In this document: positions 47,754 through 57,500 of the stretch, in pieces
Layout of the letters: each line of letters starts with the position of its first letter
Numbering within the stretch: position 1 is the stretch's first letter
Assembly: GCF_000024025.1 (NCBI RefSeq)
Contig: NC_013131.1
Coordinates: forward strand, 9,776,229-9,840,228
DNA from: Catenulispora acidiphila DSM 44928
GTDB taxonomy: Bacteria > Actinomycetota > Actinomycetes > Streptomycetales > Catenulisporaceae
Length of the DNA stretch: 64,000 nucleotides
Direction of reading: 5' to 3'
Notes under the pieces: generated by a model
Database searches by the model: none
Seen by the model: the letters and a program-made list of their open reading frames with translations, nothing else
What the model was told of the DNA's origin: nothing
Translations under genes and position numbers: made by a program

Positions 47754-48044
47754 ATGGCTTTCGTCGCCAACACCGACAACATGGCCCAACTCGTCAGCAC
47801 CCTGGGTACCGCCAGCAAGAACATCGACGACCGGCTCGCCGCGCTGCAGTCCTACGGCGACCGGCTCAAGTCGACCTGGACCGGCCCGGCCGGCGACGCC
47901 TACGAGGCCCAGAAGCAGAACTGGGACCGCGCCGCGAACCAGATGAACGAGCTGCTCTCGGCGTTCGGCCTGCACCTGAACAACATCACCGACGGCATCG
48001 TGCACACCGAGAACACCGCCACCAAGCGCTGGCAGACGATGTGA
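47754..48044 (+). CDS. WXG100-type T7SS protein (EsxA-like, 96 aa)
   Basis: A 96-residue WXG100 protein from ATG 47754 (TAGGAG upstream). The two-helix hairpin turns at STWTGPAGDAYEAQKQNW, an ideal WTG motif. It has no YxxxD/E tail, as in EsxA-like partners whose secretion depends on the other subunit. Together with the preceding gene it forms the canonical small-substrate pair of an ESX system. Confidence 0.92.
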   Translation: MAFVANTDNMAQLVSTLGTASKNIDDRLAALQSYGDRLKSTWTGPAGDAYEAQKQNWDRAANQMNELLSAFGLHLNNITDGIVHTENTATKRWQTM

Positions 48045-48103
48045 TCTCCGGCACCCCGTCGACCAGTCCGCAGCGCGCGAGCACAGAAGAGTAGGAGAGG
48101 GTT

Positions 48104-48724
48104 GTGACCACCGATTCCGGCGACAGCTGGAACGTCGGCTCCCACACCGCCATCCCCGGTCCGACCATCGGCACCGTGGCCGCCGACGCCGACGCCATCC
48201 GGGCCCTGGCCACGTGGTTCTCGGACACCCTGACCGCCGACGGCGGGCTGTTCACCGCCGGGCGCTCGTGGCTGGTGGACTGCTCGGCGACCGGCGGCTA
48301 CGCCGGCGCGCCGCTGCGCTACGACCTGTACGCCGGGCGCAGCTCCGGCAAGGGCAGCGCGATGGCCGGTCCGGACGTCACCGCGGTCGGCATCCTGCCG
48401 GGCTACGCCAAGGACGACACCTTCATCCCCAGCGCCTACAACCTGAAGACCACGGTCGACACCCAGCTCTCGACGCTGTACACGAAGCTGATCGAGGACC
48501 CGAACAGCACCCAGATGTCCGACGGCAACCTCTACACCATGGTGAAGATGCTGGCCGACACGCTGAAGAAGGTCGCGGACGACTACGACAAGGGCGACGC
48601 GCAGATCGAGACCGACCTGCAGGCGCTGGGCAGTGCGTTGCAGGACAACCTGACCAACTACCTGAACAACAACGGCTCCGGGAACGGCAACGGCAACGGG
48701 AACCACAACAACGGAGGCTCCTAG
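48104..48724 (+). CDS. T7SS-cluster protein of unknown function (206 aa)
   Basis: GTG 48104 has TAGGAGAGG upstream. The 206-residue protein has no signal peptide or membrane helix. It shows a helical N-terminal part (AADADAIRALATWFSDTL), a middle with the only cysteine (WLVDCSATGGYAG) and a C-terminal coiled-coil-like helix pair ending in an Asn/Gly-rich tail (NNNGSGNGNGNGN). I do not recognise a family. Helical hairpins in this position of esx operons are commonly WXG-like secretion partners. It overlaps the next gene by one base. Confidence 0.72.
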   Translation: MTTDSGDSWNVGSHTAIPGPTIGTVAADADAIRALATWFSDTLTADGGLFTAGRSWLVDCSATGGYAGAPLRYDLYAGRSSGKGSAMAGPDVTAVGILPGYAKDDTFIPSAYNLKTTVDTQLSTLYTKLIEDPNSTQMSDGNLYTMVKMLADTLKKVADDYDKGDAQIETDLQALGSALQDNLTNYLNNNGSGNGNGNGNHNNGGS

Positions 48725-49419
48725 TGACCAGTTACTACGGTGAGTACGTACCCCCGCCGCCCCCGCCGCCGCCGAAGGTCACCAGCACCACGTCCACCAG
48801 CTCCAGCGCGGACTGCAGCTACACGCTGAACGTCACGGTCGGCAACCCGCCCGGCTCCAGCGACCGGCACGACGACACCACCGCCCCGGCCACCGGCAAG
48901 GGCTTCGCCGGCTACACCTGGAACCAGGCCATCACCGCCATCGTCGGCGGCTGCGGCGACGGCTCCTACGGCGACCTGCCGCCCGAGGGCACGTGGGCCA
49001 AGCCGCCGACGCTGGAGACCGCGCACTACGCGATCCTGACCATCCGCACGATGCTCGACAACTACGTCACCGCGGTCAACGCCGCGCGGGACAGCATCCT
49101 GAAGAGCTGGAAGGGTCCGGCGGCGGACGCGTTCAAGACGACCCTGAAGTCGTTCACGGACTACGTCACCGCGCTGTCGGCGGAGATGCACAAGTACAAC
49201 GAGGCCGGACCCAACAACCTGCTGCACATCGCGCACATGAACCAGGCGATGAGCGACGCGGCCTCGTTCATCTGGGCCGGCTCCACCTACGCGGACGGCC
49301 ACGACCGCAAGACCCCGGTCACCCTGGCCGGCGACCTCAGCTACACCGGCACGATGCTCGGCGCCGGCGAGGCGATGGTGCAGGCCTTCGACGCGGCGCT
49401 GACCGCCCTCAACGAGTAG
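48724..49419 (+). CDS. WXG100-domain secreted-type protein with Pro-rich N-terminus
   Basis: The GTG at 48724 overlaps the preceding TAG by one base. The 231-residue product begins with a PPPPPPPP run, then a Ser/Thr stretch and a Cys-Tyr motif (ADCSYTLNV), and continues into a WXG100-like helical hairpin with the turn ILKSWKGPAADAFKTTL (WKG). It is longer than classic WXG100 proteins and is likely a T7SS substrate or chaperone. The two cysteines (ADCSY, GGCGDG) may pair. Confidence 0.8.
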   Translation: MTSYYGEYVPPPPPPPPKVTSTTSTSSSADCSYTLNVTVGNPPGSSDRHDDTTAPATGKGFAGYTWNQAITAIVGGCGDGSYGDLPPEGTWAKPPTLETAHYAILTIRTMLDNYVTAVNAARDSILKSWKGPAADAFKTTLKSFTDYVTALSAEMHKYNEAGPNNLLHIAHMNQAMSDAASFIWAGSTYADGHDRKTPVTLAGDLSYTGTMLGAGEAMVQAFDAALTALNE

Positions 49420-49421
49420 CC

Positions 49422-50324
49422 ATGGCCTTCTTCGACATCTCGAACACGAAGTACAAGGACCCGAACATCACCCCGGGCCCCGACGGAGGCGGCGGGGGCG
49501 GCGGCGATGGAGGCGGCGGCGGAGGCGACGGAGGGGGAGGCGGCGGCAACGACCCGAACCTGAAGGACCTCGGCGGCGGAGGCGGAGGAGGCAGCGGCAG
49601 CTTCGGCGGCGGCGACGACCTCAGCGGCAACAAGAACCTGCTCGGCGGCGGAGGAGGCGGCTCCGGCAGCTTCGGCGGAGGCGGCGACCTCGGCGGAGGC
49701 TCCGGCCTTGGCGGCGGCGGGCTGGGCGGTCTCGGCGGAGGCTCGGGCAGCTTCGGCGGAGGCGGCGGCGACCTCGGCGGTGGAAGCCTCGGCGGCGGCG
49801 GTCTCGGCGGTCTGGGCGGAGGCTCCGGCAGCTTCGGCGGCGGCACCACCTTCACCCCGCCACCGACCAGCCTGCTGTCGGGCATCCGACCCCCGTCGTC
49901 CGAATTCTCCAGCCTCCCCCGCGATAACTTCAGCACCGGCGGCCCAGGCGGCGGCTCCGGCACCTTCGGCGACGGCGCCTTCGGACCCGGCGGCCTCGGC
50001 ACCGGCGGCCTCGGAGGCAGCTCCGGCACCGGCAGCGCCGGCAACTTCACCGGCAACGGCACCAACGGCATCAACCCCAACGCAGCCGACCTGGCAGCAA
50101 AAACCGCAGCTGACGAAGCCGCCGCAGCCCGCACCGCCGAAGGAGGCGCCGAAGGCGGCATGCCCATGGGCGGCATGGGCGGCATGGGCAACGGCGGCCA
50201 AGGCCAGAACAAAGAACGCGAACGCAACACCTGGCTCACCGAAGACGAAGAAGTCTGGGGCGCCACCAGCAACGCCCTCGGCGGCGTCCTCGGCACCCTC
50301 CCCGACCCCGGCACCCGCCGATGA
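49422..50324 (+). CDS. glycine-rich protein with T7SS-cluster C-terminal motif
   Basis: A 300-residue protein from ATG 49422, two bases after the previous stop. Residues 20-180 are about 70% glycine, in GGGSGSF and GGGDLGGG modules; residues 180-235 are mixed Gly/Pro; the last 70 are helical Ala-rich, then GGMPMGGMGGMG and ERERNTWLTEDEEVWG. The last motif recurs, as I remember, in proline/glycine-rich proteins of actinobacterial T7SS loci. Its role may be extracellular scaffolding, but this is not established. The stop is overlapped ATGA-fashion by the next reading frame. The opposite strand is open here only because of the GGN codons. Confidence 0.8.
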   Translation: MAFFDISNTKYKDPNITPGPDGGGGGGGDGGGGGGDGGGGGGNDPNLKDLGGGGGGGSGSFGGGDDLSGNKNLLGGGGGGSGSFGGGGDLGGGSGLGGGGLGGLGGGSGSFGGGGGDLGGGSLGGGGLGGLGGGSGSFGGGTTFTPPPTSLLSGIRPPSSEFSSLPRDNFSTGGPGGGSGTFGDGAFGPGGLGTGGLGGSSGTGSAGNFTGNGTNGINPNAADLAAKTAADEAAAARTAEGGAEGGMPMGGMGGMGNGGQGQNKERERNTWLTEDEEVWGATSNALGGVLGTLPDPGTRR

Positions 50325-50713
50325 ACCGCCCCCACCCACACCGCGGCTCGGTCACCGACCGGGCCGCGGTCCCGGCGCGCTCGGGCACAGGTGAATCAGG
50401 CTTCTGCACGAGCGATCGCCGCGCCGAGCACAGCCACCCGCGCTCTACCTTCCAAACCGCGCGCACCATCTCCTGCACCACCGGCTCGCACCCTGCACTC
50501 GGCAGCCGCGCCGAGCACAGCCATCCGCGCTCTACCTTCCTGACCGCGCGCACCATCTTGTGCACCACCGGCTCACACCCTGCACTCGGCAGCCGCGCCA
50601 AGCACAACCACCCGCGCACCACCTGCTCGCGCCCTGTTTCCCTTTCGGCGCGCGCCATCTCGTGCGCCGCCGGCTCGCAGCCGGTTGTCCTTATCGAAAG
50701 CCTCCGCCCATGA
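50321..50713 (+). CDS. possible 130-aa Cys/His repeat protein in the T7SS operon
   Basis: This frame starts with an ATGA overlap on the glycine-rich gene's stop and ends with an ATGA overlap on the YbaB-like gene's start, so it fills the 385-nt gap exactly. It encodes a 29-residue unit (RAEHSHPRSTF, TARTISCTTG, SHPALGS) in three copies, the third diverged, with several conserved His and Cys. Most third codon positions are G or C, like its neighbours. I know no homologous family and see no signal peptide. The alternative is that the stretch is just an 87-bp tandem repeat in noncoding DNA; the opposite strand is also open. Metal binding is a guess. Confidence 0.45.
   Translation: MNRPHPHRGSVTDRAAVPARSGTGESGFCTSDRRAEHSHPRSTFQTARTISCTTGSHPALGSRAEHSHPRSTFLTARTILCTTGSHPALGSRAKHNHPRTTCSRPVSLSARAISCAAGSQPVVLIESLRP
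50418..50678 (+). repeat. three 87-bp tandem repeats
   Basis: GCCGCGCC(G/A)AGCACA recurs at 50418, 50505 and 50592, exactly 87 bp apart. Copies 1 and 2 differ at few positions; copy 3 is diverged after its first 30 bases. The period is a multiple of three and keeps the enclosing frame open. No spacers are present, so this is not CRISPR. Confidence 0.9.
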
Positions 50714-51123
50714 CCGCCGCCGATGAAGTCCCCCCGGGCCACCCGCGCCTGGCGTTCGATCGTGCGAAGCTCGCGGAGCTGGTCGCGGATTCCGAGCGGC
50801 GGATGGCGGTCATCGCTGATGCGCAGCGGCGGGTCTCCGAGTTGTCCGTCAGTGTGCGGTCGCGGGATCGGTCGCTGACGGTGGGGTTGGGTGCCGGTGG
50901 GGCGTTGACTGAGCTCACCTTTCACACCGGTGCCTATCGCGACATGGCGCCGGCGGAGCTTTCGCGGCTGTTGTTGGACACGATCGCCGCCGCTCGTGGT
51001 GTGTACGCCGCTGAGGTCGCCGATGCGATGGCGCCGGTGCGGGAGGGTGCTGTGCTGCCCTTCGAGGACATCATGGCGGGCAAGTTCGACATCTCCGAGT
51101 TCCTGCGCGGGAGTTCTTCATGA
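50710..51123 (+). CDS. YbaB/EbfC-like protein of the T7SS operon
   Basis: A 137-residue protein from ATG 50710. It shows the YbaB layout: a long N-terminal helix (AELVADSERRMAVIADAQRRV), a beta-sheet with SVRSRDRSLTVGLGAGGALTELTF and a C-terminal helix (LLLDTIAAARGVYAAEVADAM). YbaB-like proteins bind DNA in other contexts, but T7SS loci of actinobacteria often encode such a protein, possibly as a secretion partner. It overlaps the next gene ATGA-fashion, which suggests equimolar production with the EspC-like protein. Confidence 0.75.
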   Translation: MTAADEVPPGHPRLAFDRAKLAELVADSERRMAVIADAQRRVSELSVSVRSRDRSLTVGLGAGGALTELTFHTGAYRDMAPAELSRLLLDTIAAARGVYAAEVADAMAPVREGAVLPFEDIMAGKFDISEFLRGSSS

Positions 51124-51509
51124 CCTCGATCCAGGCTGATCCGGACGACCTCGACAAGCACGGCCGGGCCTTCGACGGCCATGTCGCCGACATGTCCTCG
51201 GTCCACGACGAGATGTACGCGCTGCTCGCCGGCGATATCGGCATCGGGAACGACGACTTCAGTCGCGGGTTCCGCGAGAACTACGTCACGCAGGTGCGCA
51301 ACCTCGCCGACAGCGTCAAGGGCGCGCGGGACGGCGTGCGGGGCATCAGCCAGGGCATGATCCGGATGGCCGCCGACTACCGCGCGACCGACGACGCCTC
51401 GCTCAAGGGTGTCAGCAGTCTGGGTTCGAGCCTCGGCCTGCCGCCGGGCGGCGGTCCCGCCGGCGGTCCGCACACCACCCCGCACCCGACGCCGCATTCC
51501 GAAGCCTGA
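51120..51509 (+). CDS. EspC/WXG100-like T7SS target protein
   Basis: A 129-residue protein whose ATG overlaps the previous stop. It forms a helical hairpin (DPDDLDKHGRAFDGHVADM, DSVKGARDGVRG) and has a YxxxD export motif in AADYRATDDAS, followed by a Gly/Pro/His-rich tail. This matches the DUF2580/EspC-like group that is exported with larger T7SS substrates. It immediately precedes the giant toxin-like gene and is its best candidate partner. Confidence 0.8.
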   Translation: MTSIQADPDDLDKHGRAFDGHVADMSSVHDEMYALLAGDIGIGNDDFSRGFRENYVTQVRNLADSVKGARDGVRGISQGMIRMAADYRATDDASLKGVSSLGSSLGLPPGGGPAGGPHTTPHPTPHSEA

Positions 51510-51551
51510 CCGAAGCCTGACCGGACCCTGACAGAACCCTGGCATCCTGAC

Positions 51552-54500
51552 ATGGGCATCGACCTCCCCGAGCCGCTGCGCTGGCTCTTCAAGCTCACCG
51601 GCTCCGAGTGGCCCGACGCCGACGAGGACAAGATCGCCGCGTTCGGCGAACACGTGAACAACCTGAGCACCAAGATCGACTCGGTCAACTCCAACATGGT
51701 CGAGACGGTCCGGCTGGCCAACGTGTCCAACGCGGGCCCGGCGATGACGCAGTACACCGACAACCTGCGCGACGTCGTCAACAACGGCATGCCCGGCATG
51801 TCCGTCGGTGCCCGGGCGATGGCCATAGAGATCCACGACGCCGCCCTGCAAGCCGAGTACAGCAAGGGCACCGCCGTCATCAACATGGCGATCATGGCGC
51901 CGATGATCGCCGAGGCCATCGCCAACGCCCCGGAGACCTTCGGCGCCACGATGGCGATCGCCGAGGCCGGGGTCGCCGCGATCCGTACCACCGTGCCCAA
52001 GCTGCTGACGCAGATGGTCGAGAAGGTCGTCACCAACACCGCGATGATGGAGGCCGGCGACCTCGCGGTGCAGGGCTACCAGGTCCTGGTCAAGCGCGAC
52101 CGCTCCGGCTTCGACGGCAACCTGTCGCTGAACACCATCGAGATGGGCGCCATCGGCGGCGCCGTGGACGGCGCGCTCACCGGAGCCCTGATGAAGGGCG
52201 CCCCGAAGTTCTTCAAGTCCGCCGAGGCCGGCGTGACCGACGCCTCCAAGCTGGTCTGGGCACCGCCCAAGTGGGCCAACATGGCCACGCAGGTCGCCAA
52301 CAACACCGTGACCTCGCTGATCATGGACGGCATCAACGGCCAGCCGATCGACGGCCTGAGCCTGCTCCAGGGCGCGGCGCTCGGCGCGGCGATGGGCGGT
52401 CTGCACCGCGCGCCCGGCGTCAAGGTCAAGCCGTTCGACGACTTCCACATGAACGAGGACTTCCTCAACGGCGACAGCTGGGTCCGCCTTAACAGCGCCT
52501 ACACAGAGGACAAGACCGGCACGAATGACTTCTCTTTCAACATCCGCCGCCAACCCGGCTCGACCGACGGCACCAAGACCGTCTGGTACGGCGACCCGGA
52601 CGTCACGCACCCCGAGGGCACCCCGCCCCTGAACGAACGCCTCGGCCCGGTCATCGACAAGGCCCTGGAGAACCACCCCGAAGGCGCCCCCAAGCCGCGC
52701 TTCACCGTGCTCGAAGACGTCCCCCCGACCCAGCTCGACGGTATACGCACCCTCGCCGCCGACAAGGGCGTGGACATAGTCGTCCCGCACGGCGCCGTCG
52801 AGACCGGTCCCTACGGCTCGATCCGCGTCCCCGGCACCGACGGCGGCTCCGGCTTCCGCATGGTCCACCCGGACGGCAGCGTCGACCACCTCGGTTCCGT
52901 CTACGACCCGCGCCAGACCGTCAGCGAGCCGATCGTCGGCGGCGAACCGCCCGAAGTCCGCCTCGCACTGGGCAGCGGCGGCGAGAAGTTCGTCTCCAAG
53001 GAGGTCGCGGGCGAAGGCGACTGCACCGTCGCCTCGCTCGCCGACTCGGCGCTGAGCCAGGGCGTGGCCAAGCAGAGCATCCACGCCGAGGGCCTGAACC
53101 TGAACGACCCCGGCGATATGCGCGAGTTCCGCAACCGCATCGCCGACCAGGTCACCGGAAACAGCACCGACACCCGCCCCGGCTCCGGCGTCCTGCTCGG
53201 CGAGCTGTCCGCCGACGGCGCCCGCACCGTCCTGGACCGCCTCGGCCCGCCCAAGGCATCGTCGAGCTCGCACCTCGACGCCCTGGACCTGGCCACCCCG
53301 GCGCCCCGGCCCGTCGCCGACCCGATCCGGGAGCTCAACAACCGCCTGGAACAGGACCCTGCGACAGTCCTGTCCGCACTGGAGAACCACTACTCCGCCG
53401 ACGGCGACAAGGGCATGGCCCAGCTCACCGCCTACGCCAAGGCGAAGGTCGAAGCCGGCGGCGACGTCCCGCAACACCGCGACCTGCTCGACTACGCGAT
53501 CCGCGAGCGCACCCTGGCCGAGACCCCGCTCGGCGGCGAGATGCTCCAGGCGGTCGCGCACACCCTGGGCCTGGACGTGGTCGTGGTCAGCGGCGACAAG
53601 CCCGCCTTCCACCTCAACGGCGACTCCGCCAAGCGGGTCTACGTCCACCGGGTCACCACCGAGGACGGCCGCAACCACTACCGCGCCCTGCGCCCGGAGA
53701 CGAAGCCGCTGTCCAAGCTCAGCCGGCGCACCCCGCACCCGCTGCCCGGCGACCGCCCGAAGCCGGCGCGGCGTACCTCACCCGACGACGCCTCCAAGCC
53801 CTCTAAGCCCTCCACGTCCTCCGACACCGCACCCAAGCAACCCGCGCGGCGCGTCCCGGTCTCCTCGCGCGGCGGCCACAGCGCCCTGTCCCGCAAGCCC
53901 ACCGGCTCGGTCGGCAACGCCCTGCACCGCCTGGCCGGCGGCGCGCACGACCAGACCGGCACCGACACCGGCGTCGCCGCCCACCGCCCCCCGCGCCCGA
54001 CCACCCCGCACGAGCCGCACCAGGACGTCAGTACCCTGATGCAGCGCGCCGGCCACGCGCACAACGCCCCGCCCCGGCCCGCGGACGGCTTCGAATCCAC
54101 CGCCGGCCCGGACGTCATGGGCGTCCGCGCCGTCCCGGACAAGCCCGCCTTCCTCGCCGCCCACCACCTCGACAACCTGCCGCCGGAGAACTCCGCGAAG
54201 TTCTTCGACGGAATCGACCTGGCCCGCCCCGACGGCCCGCCGCACGACCTCGGCGACCTGTTCACCGGAGCCGGAACCGCGCACACCCCGCCTCGGATCC
54301 CCAAGCTCCTGCACAGCATCTGGCTCGGCGGACCGCTGCACGCCGACAAGGGCGACCGCGCCAACTTCATGAAGACCATGGGGGCGAACGCCGACAAGAC
54401 AGGCTTCACTTCGGTGCTGTGGACCGACGTCCCCCGCAACGAGATCGACCAGCTCCGCGCGCTGGATCCGGACGCCCCGCGCACCGAGCGCCAGGAGCAC

Positions 54501-57500
54501 GTCCAGCAGATGCTGGACTGGGCCGGCGACCACAACGTCAAGCTCGCCAACCTCGACGAGGTCTTCGCCGGCGGCGACAAAGCCGAGCTGCACACCGAGA
54601 TCGCCACCGAACGCGCCCGCACCACCGGATCCGGCTACGCCGGCGCCAGCGACCTGCTCCGTCTGGACATCCTGCACCGCTTCGGCGGCGTCTACACCGA
54701 CGGCGACAACAAGGCCACCGACAAGCTCGCCGAGCTGGTCGACACCGTCGAGGGCGACCAGGCGCACGGCCAGTTCGGCATCTCCAGCCTGAACGGCAGC
54801 ATCAACAACTCGGCCTTCATCGCCCCGCCGGGCAACCGGATCGTGCACGACTACCGCGCCAGCCTGAAGGAGCGTTACACCGCCCCGCTGCGCGAGGTGA
54901 TGGCCGAGAAGCACGCGCGCGGCAAGGCTGACCTGTTCGAGGCCTTCAAGCCCTTGCAGGACCACGTCCGGTTCTCCAGCCGCGACGTCCGCAGCGAGGT
55001 CATCACCCGCACCGGCCCGACCGCCTGGTCCTTCGACAAGCTGGCGCGCGGAGCCGGGGCGCCCGACGGCGGCGCGCAGGCGCCACGCCACTGGTTCACC
55101 ACCATCACCAAGGAGCACCTGGAGACCGGTTCGGAGTCGAGCTGGCTGTCCGACGCCACCAAGCCGCCCGCCGGCACCGAGGCGGAGCACGCCGAACCGG
55201 ACACCGCGGCCGAGCACGTCCCGACGTATCTGGACCCTGCCAAGACCGTCCAGGCGGCGGTCACCGTCCTGCACCGCGAGGTGGTCAACCGCGAAGGCGT
55301 GCTGCACCTGCCCTCGGTCATGGACATCGTCGACAAGGCCGCGCCGGAGCACCGGGAGCAGGTCTGGCACGCCGTCCTGCACACGATGCACGAGACCTGG
55401 CCGAACCACGAGTATCCGAAGCCTGACATCGTCGTCTCCGGCCGCTTCCAGACGCCGTCCAAGAGGGGCGACTCGATCGGCCGGAACCAGTCGATCCCGC
55501 GTCCGATCAAGGACTATCTGCACGACAGCGGCCTGTTCCCGAACGCCACCACGCACACCGAGGTCGGGCACGACTTCTCCCTCCTGCCGGAGGACCGCCA
55601 GCTGCGCCAGACCCTGACCCGGGCCGAACTCCGGAACATCGAGCCGGAGCAGGCGCGCGACATCTCCCGCGTCCACAAGCTGCTGTTCGGCGACACCTTC
55701 ATGTCGGATGCGGACCAGGTGCGCGACGCCGCGAAGGTCCTGGACCTGCTGCACGCCACCTCGCCCGGCGACACCCGCACCGATCCGATGTGGGTGCCCA
55801 AGGCGCTGCGCGACCTGGTCGAGTTCCGGATCGGCGACGAGGGCAACTACGACCCCGCGCACCTGACGACGCTGATCGGCGACCACACCGCCGTCACGCG
55901 CCGCGGCGACCTGACCCCGGGCGCCTACCGGCGCCACGCCGAGTACGCCAAAGCGATCCCCAAGGGCGAGGACCCCGAGAAGTTCGCCGGCAGCATGAGC
56001 CCCCGGCCGCCGTCCCGCAAACTGCTCAGGCTCTCCGCGGCCCAGCACGCCGCCCGCTGGGACCGCGCGGTGGACGTGATGGCGCTGAAGAAGGAACTCG
56101 GAGAGGTGAGCCCCGAGCAGGAACGCGGGCTGTGGAAGCTGGTCGGGCTCTACCGCAAGACGCCGGGCAACGCCGTCTCCGACCGGCCGCTGACGCTCCA
56201 GGACATGGCCGAGTTCCGCAACCAGCTAGCCGGACGGCATCCAGAGCTCGGAACCGTCACGGATCCGAAGGCCTGGACTCAGAACATGGCGGACCGGGCC
56301 TACGCGCTGAGCCCGGAAACCGGCAAGGTCACCATCGACGAGCTGGTTCGGCACGTCCACGAGCAGCCGGACGAACCGCATCAGCCCTCTGCCACCGACG
56401 ATCCGCACTACGGCACGCCGTATCCCGAACCGCCCGCGACCCTGAAGTGGTTCCACGAAGACGCCGTGGAGACCACGCGCGAGTTCGACGAACTCGGTCC
56501 GCTCGTCTCCCATCTGCCACCGGCGCACTTCCGCGACCTGATCGGGCACGCGGGCGCCGCGGCGGAGCATCCGGAACGCCGCGACATCCTGCGCCAGCTG
56601 CACATCAACATCGCCCACCTGCAACCGGACGACGTGCGCACGTCCATCCAGGGCTCGCGCTTCCATCGCCGATTGTCCGACGAGCTGCGCAAATACGGCG
56701 CGGACCCGGAGATCGACAAGCGCGACCTGCCCGCGTTCCAGCACCCCGACGAGGCGGCGCGCTTCCGTGCCGAGTACGTCGAGGCGCGCCCCGACGGCAG
56801 CGGCATCTGGATCCGCGATCCGCAGTCCCAGCACGACATGCAGACGCACGCCACGTCCAGGACGATGCTGCCCGACCCCGACCACTTCTCGGTCGTCCTG
56901 CACGGCTCGCCGCAGCAGGTCCACGTCGGCAAGGCGACCCTTTCGGCGCGCGACATGGCCAACCTGCTCCAGCACACCCCGGAGTGGGCCGCCAACCCGC
57001 GCCCGATCCGCCTGATCGCCTGCAACACCGGCGAGCACGACGAGGGCTTCGCCCAGCAGCTCGCCGACCTGCTCGGCGTCGAGGTCAAGGCACCGAACAC
57101 GGTCGTGTGGGGCGTGTTCAACGGCAAGCCGTATGCCAGCACCCTGGTTCGCCGCCCCGACGGCACGTACAAGCCGGTCAAGGAAGCCGACGGCGCGTAC
57201 CGCGTCTTCTCGCCGCACTCCGTGCAAGCCGACGGCGGCGTCTCCAGGACCCCCATCCGCCTGGACACCGAATACGACTACCTCGGCCGCAAGCCCGCAC
57301 TGACCGTGCTGAGCCGCGCCCTCGCCGGGTCGTTCGGCGACACGCTGGCCGGCGCGGACCCCGTCACGCAGAAGATCGTGAACGACTGGCGCCACCTGAT
57401 CAGCCAGACCGGCGGCGACAGCGAGAAGGCCTTCGAGGTCTCGGAATCCGCGCGCACCGCGCTCGACAAGGTGCTCACCCCGGACACCGTGCAATGGATG

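Noticed and set aside
49341-50339. 332-codon minus-strand Ala-rich frame
   Set aside because: Caused by GGN codons of the glycine-rich gene read in reverse.
50418-50678. CRISPR-like array
   Set aside because: Three adjacent 87-bp copies without unique spacers; a tandem repeat instead.
53778-56048. 756-codon minus-strand frame and, at 58772-61378, an 868-codon plus-strand frame
   Set aside because: Both lie inside the giant toxin gene in other frames and have shadow-type composition (Val/Gly/Arg- or Arg/His/Pro-rich).
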